Assembly (NCBI GenBank): GCA_003993805.1
Contig: RSEF01000021.1
Coordinates: 232,883 to 296,882 of the forward strand
Source: Himantopus leucocephalus
Lineage: Eukaryota > Chordata > Aves > Charadriiformes > Recurvirostridae
Direction: 5' to 3'
Length of the DNA stretch: 64,000 bases
Shown: piece by piece, positions 63,201 through 64,000 of the stretch
Numbering within the stretch: position 1 is the stretch's first letter
Layout of the letters: the number at the start of each line of letters is the position of its first letter
Translations under genes and position numbers: made by a program
Notes under the pieces: model-generated
What the model was told of the DNA's origin: nothing
The model's database searches: none
Seen by the model: only the letters and a program-made list of their open reading frames with translations

Positions 63201-64000
63201 TGTTATCTTAAAAGGCAAATTCCCAAAATAATCCAGTTTGAGGATATTGTTGGGATAGGGAATACTGCCATTGCAGTGATGCTTAATCTTGTGGTTTATT
63301 AGCGAAGGAAAAACATTCTCAAGCTGAAGTTGTTCAAACAGGATTTCCTCATATGGTAAATATATATGCTGATATCTTACTACTTGACATCTGGGAGTAA
63401 AACAAAATGAAAGTGAAGTTCAACTCTTTTGAATTACTATTTTTGGGCCTTATTACTGTAGTTGAGTACAGAAATGACTCTCTTTGGGAAAGAAACATTG
63501 CTGCCCTGTTCAGTTTCTAGTTCTACAGTTCTCAGCTCTGCTTCCTGGCAGTTGACTTTCATGTGCAAAGGATCGCTGATTAACTCGGGGATTACACATG
63601 ACCATGCAGTGCTCCCCAGTGCTGCATACTCATCCAGTTTGGCTTTGGGTTGGTGGATTGTTCTGAAGACTTGGATGGGGAGTGCAGGTGCTGGTGCTTA
63701 TTCTCCTGCCTGCCCTTTGGAGAGATGTTTGGTCAAGTCCAACTGGCTCCTTACTCTAAGTAAACTTGTAGAGAGGTGTTTTGTCTGTTGGGTTTTGTCC
63801 CCTTGAGCTGGTACGCAGTGTAGTAGTGCCACCTCAAATTGAAATAAAACTGAGTATGTTTCAACATCTGCTGAAGAGAGAGCAATTTTACTGGAGAACC
63901 GTGAAGTTCTGAAAGGTGCCTGTACAGGCACCGTAAGCTGGAGGTTAGGTCTATGCTAAGCCGTGTTTTTTACCCTACACTAATACGATGTGATGTTTAA
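60253..64000 (+). other. CAPZB: CAPZB intron 1 (partial)
   Basis: The first 500 bases belong to the CpG island; the rest is AT-rich. I searched for the second coding exon (an SDQQLDCALDLM-type sequence) and did not find it. The intron therefore runs past the right edge. No transposon or RNA gene was recognised. Confidence 0.6.
60374..60400. repeat. C-rich homopolymer with an N
   Basis: Two C runs surround an undetermined base at 60386. The length of this tract in the assembly should not be trusted. Confidence 0.9.

Noticed and set aside
1..64000. CRISPR arrays, operons, phage or bacterial insertion sequences, tRNA or rRNA genes
   Set aside because: None seen. The window is vertebrate nuclear DNA with spliced genes. 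Repeated units found are minisatellites, short tandem duplications and CR1/MIR relics.

Overview
The window is a gene-poor stretch of vertebrate nuclear DNA, most likely from a bird. The evidence for this is split genes with GT/AG introns, three CpG-rich promoter islands, a CR1 LINE 3' end of avian type (25583-25770, closing with the short terminal repeat seen in bird CR1 copies), older CR1 and MIR/L2-like relics, and an otherwise low repeat load. I cannot name the species. Four genes can be supported from the sequence. They form the known amniote block HTR6 - NBL1 - MICOS10 - CAPZB (human 1p36.13), with the relative orientation remembered for human.

Layout from left to right: (1) 1-2570 holds no gene I can recognise; TMCO4 would be expected just off or at this edge, converging on HTR6. 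(2) HTR6, the 5-HT6 serotonin receptor, lies on the minus strand with three coding exons (6395-5667, 4087-3929, 3650-3231; 435 aa). A degenerate minisatellite with a 69-bp period (about 6695-7010) lies upstream of its start codon. (3) NBL1 (DAN), a secreted cystine-knot BMP antagonist, lies on the minus strand with three coding exons (13602-13433, 13208-13097, 12238-11984; 178 aa). Its 3' UTR ends near 10855, and a likely non-coding first exon sits in a CpG island with its donor at 23854, about 10 kb upstream. (4) MICOS10 (MIC10), the cristae-junction subunit, lies on the minus strand with four coding exons (51254-51188, 39866-39819, 39198-39089, 36120-36112; 77 aa). The last exon carries only two codons and the stop. 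(5) CAPZB, the F-actin capping protein beta subunit, lies on the plus strand. Only its first exon is here, in a CpG island, and it supplies just the ATG (60250-60252). The rest of the window is its first intron.

The genes do not form a pathway: they cover a neuronal GPCR, a secreted growth-factor antagonist, an inner-mitochondrial-membrane scaffold and an actin capper. Their shared order is best read as conserved synteny. MICOS10 and CAPZB are head to head, about 8.6-9 kb apart. NBL1 lies directly downstream of MICOS10 on the same strand, the arrangement that gives the MICOS10-NBL1 readthrough transcript in human.

I found no previously undescribed biological system. The most interesting non-coding signals are: the MICOS10 promoter, with two exact TCTCGCGAGA palindromes between opposed YY1-like ATG sites, suggesting divergent transcription; a 129-nt uninterrupted polypyrimidine tract near the NBL1 promoter; a GT repeat just inside the NBL1 intron 1 donor; an exact 97-bp tandem duplication at 15231-15424; and a signal-peptide-like ORF upstream of HTR6.
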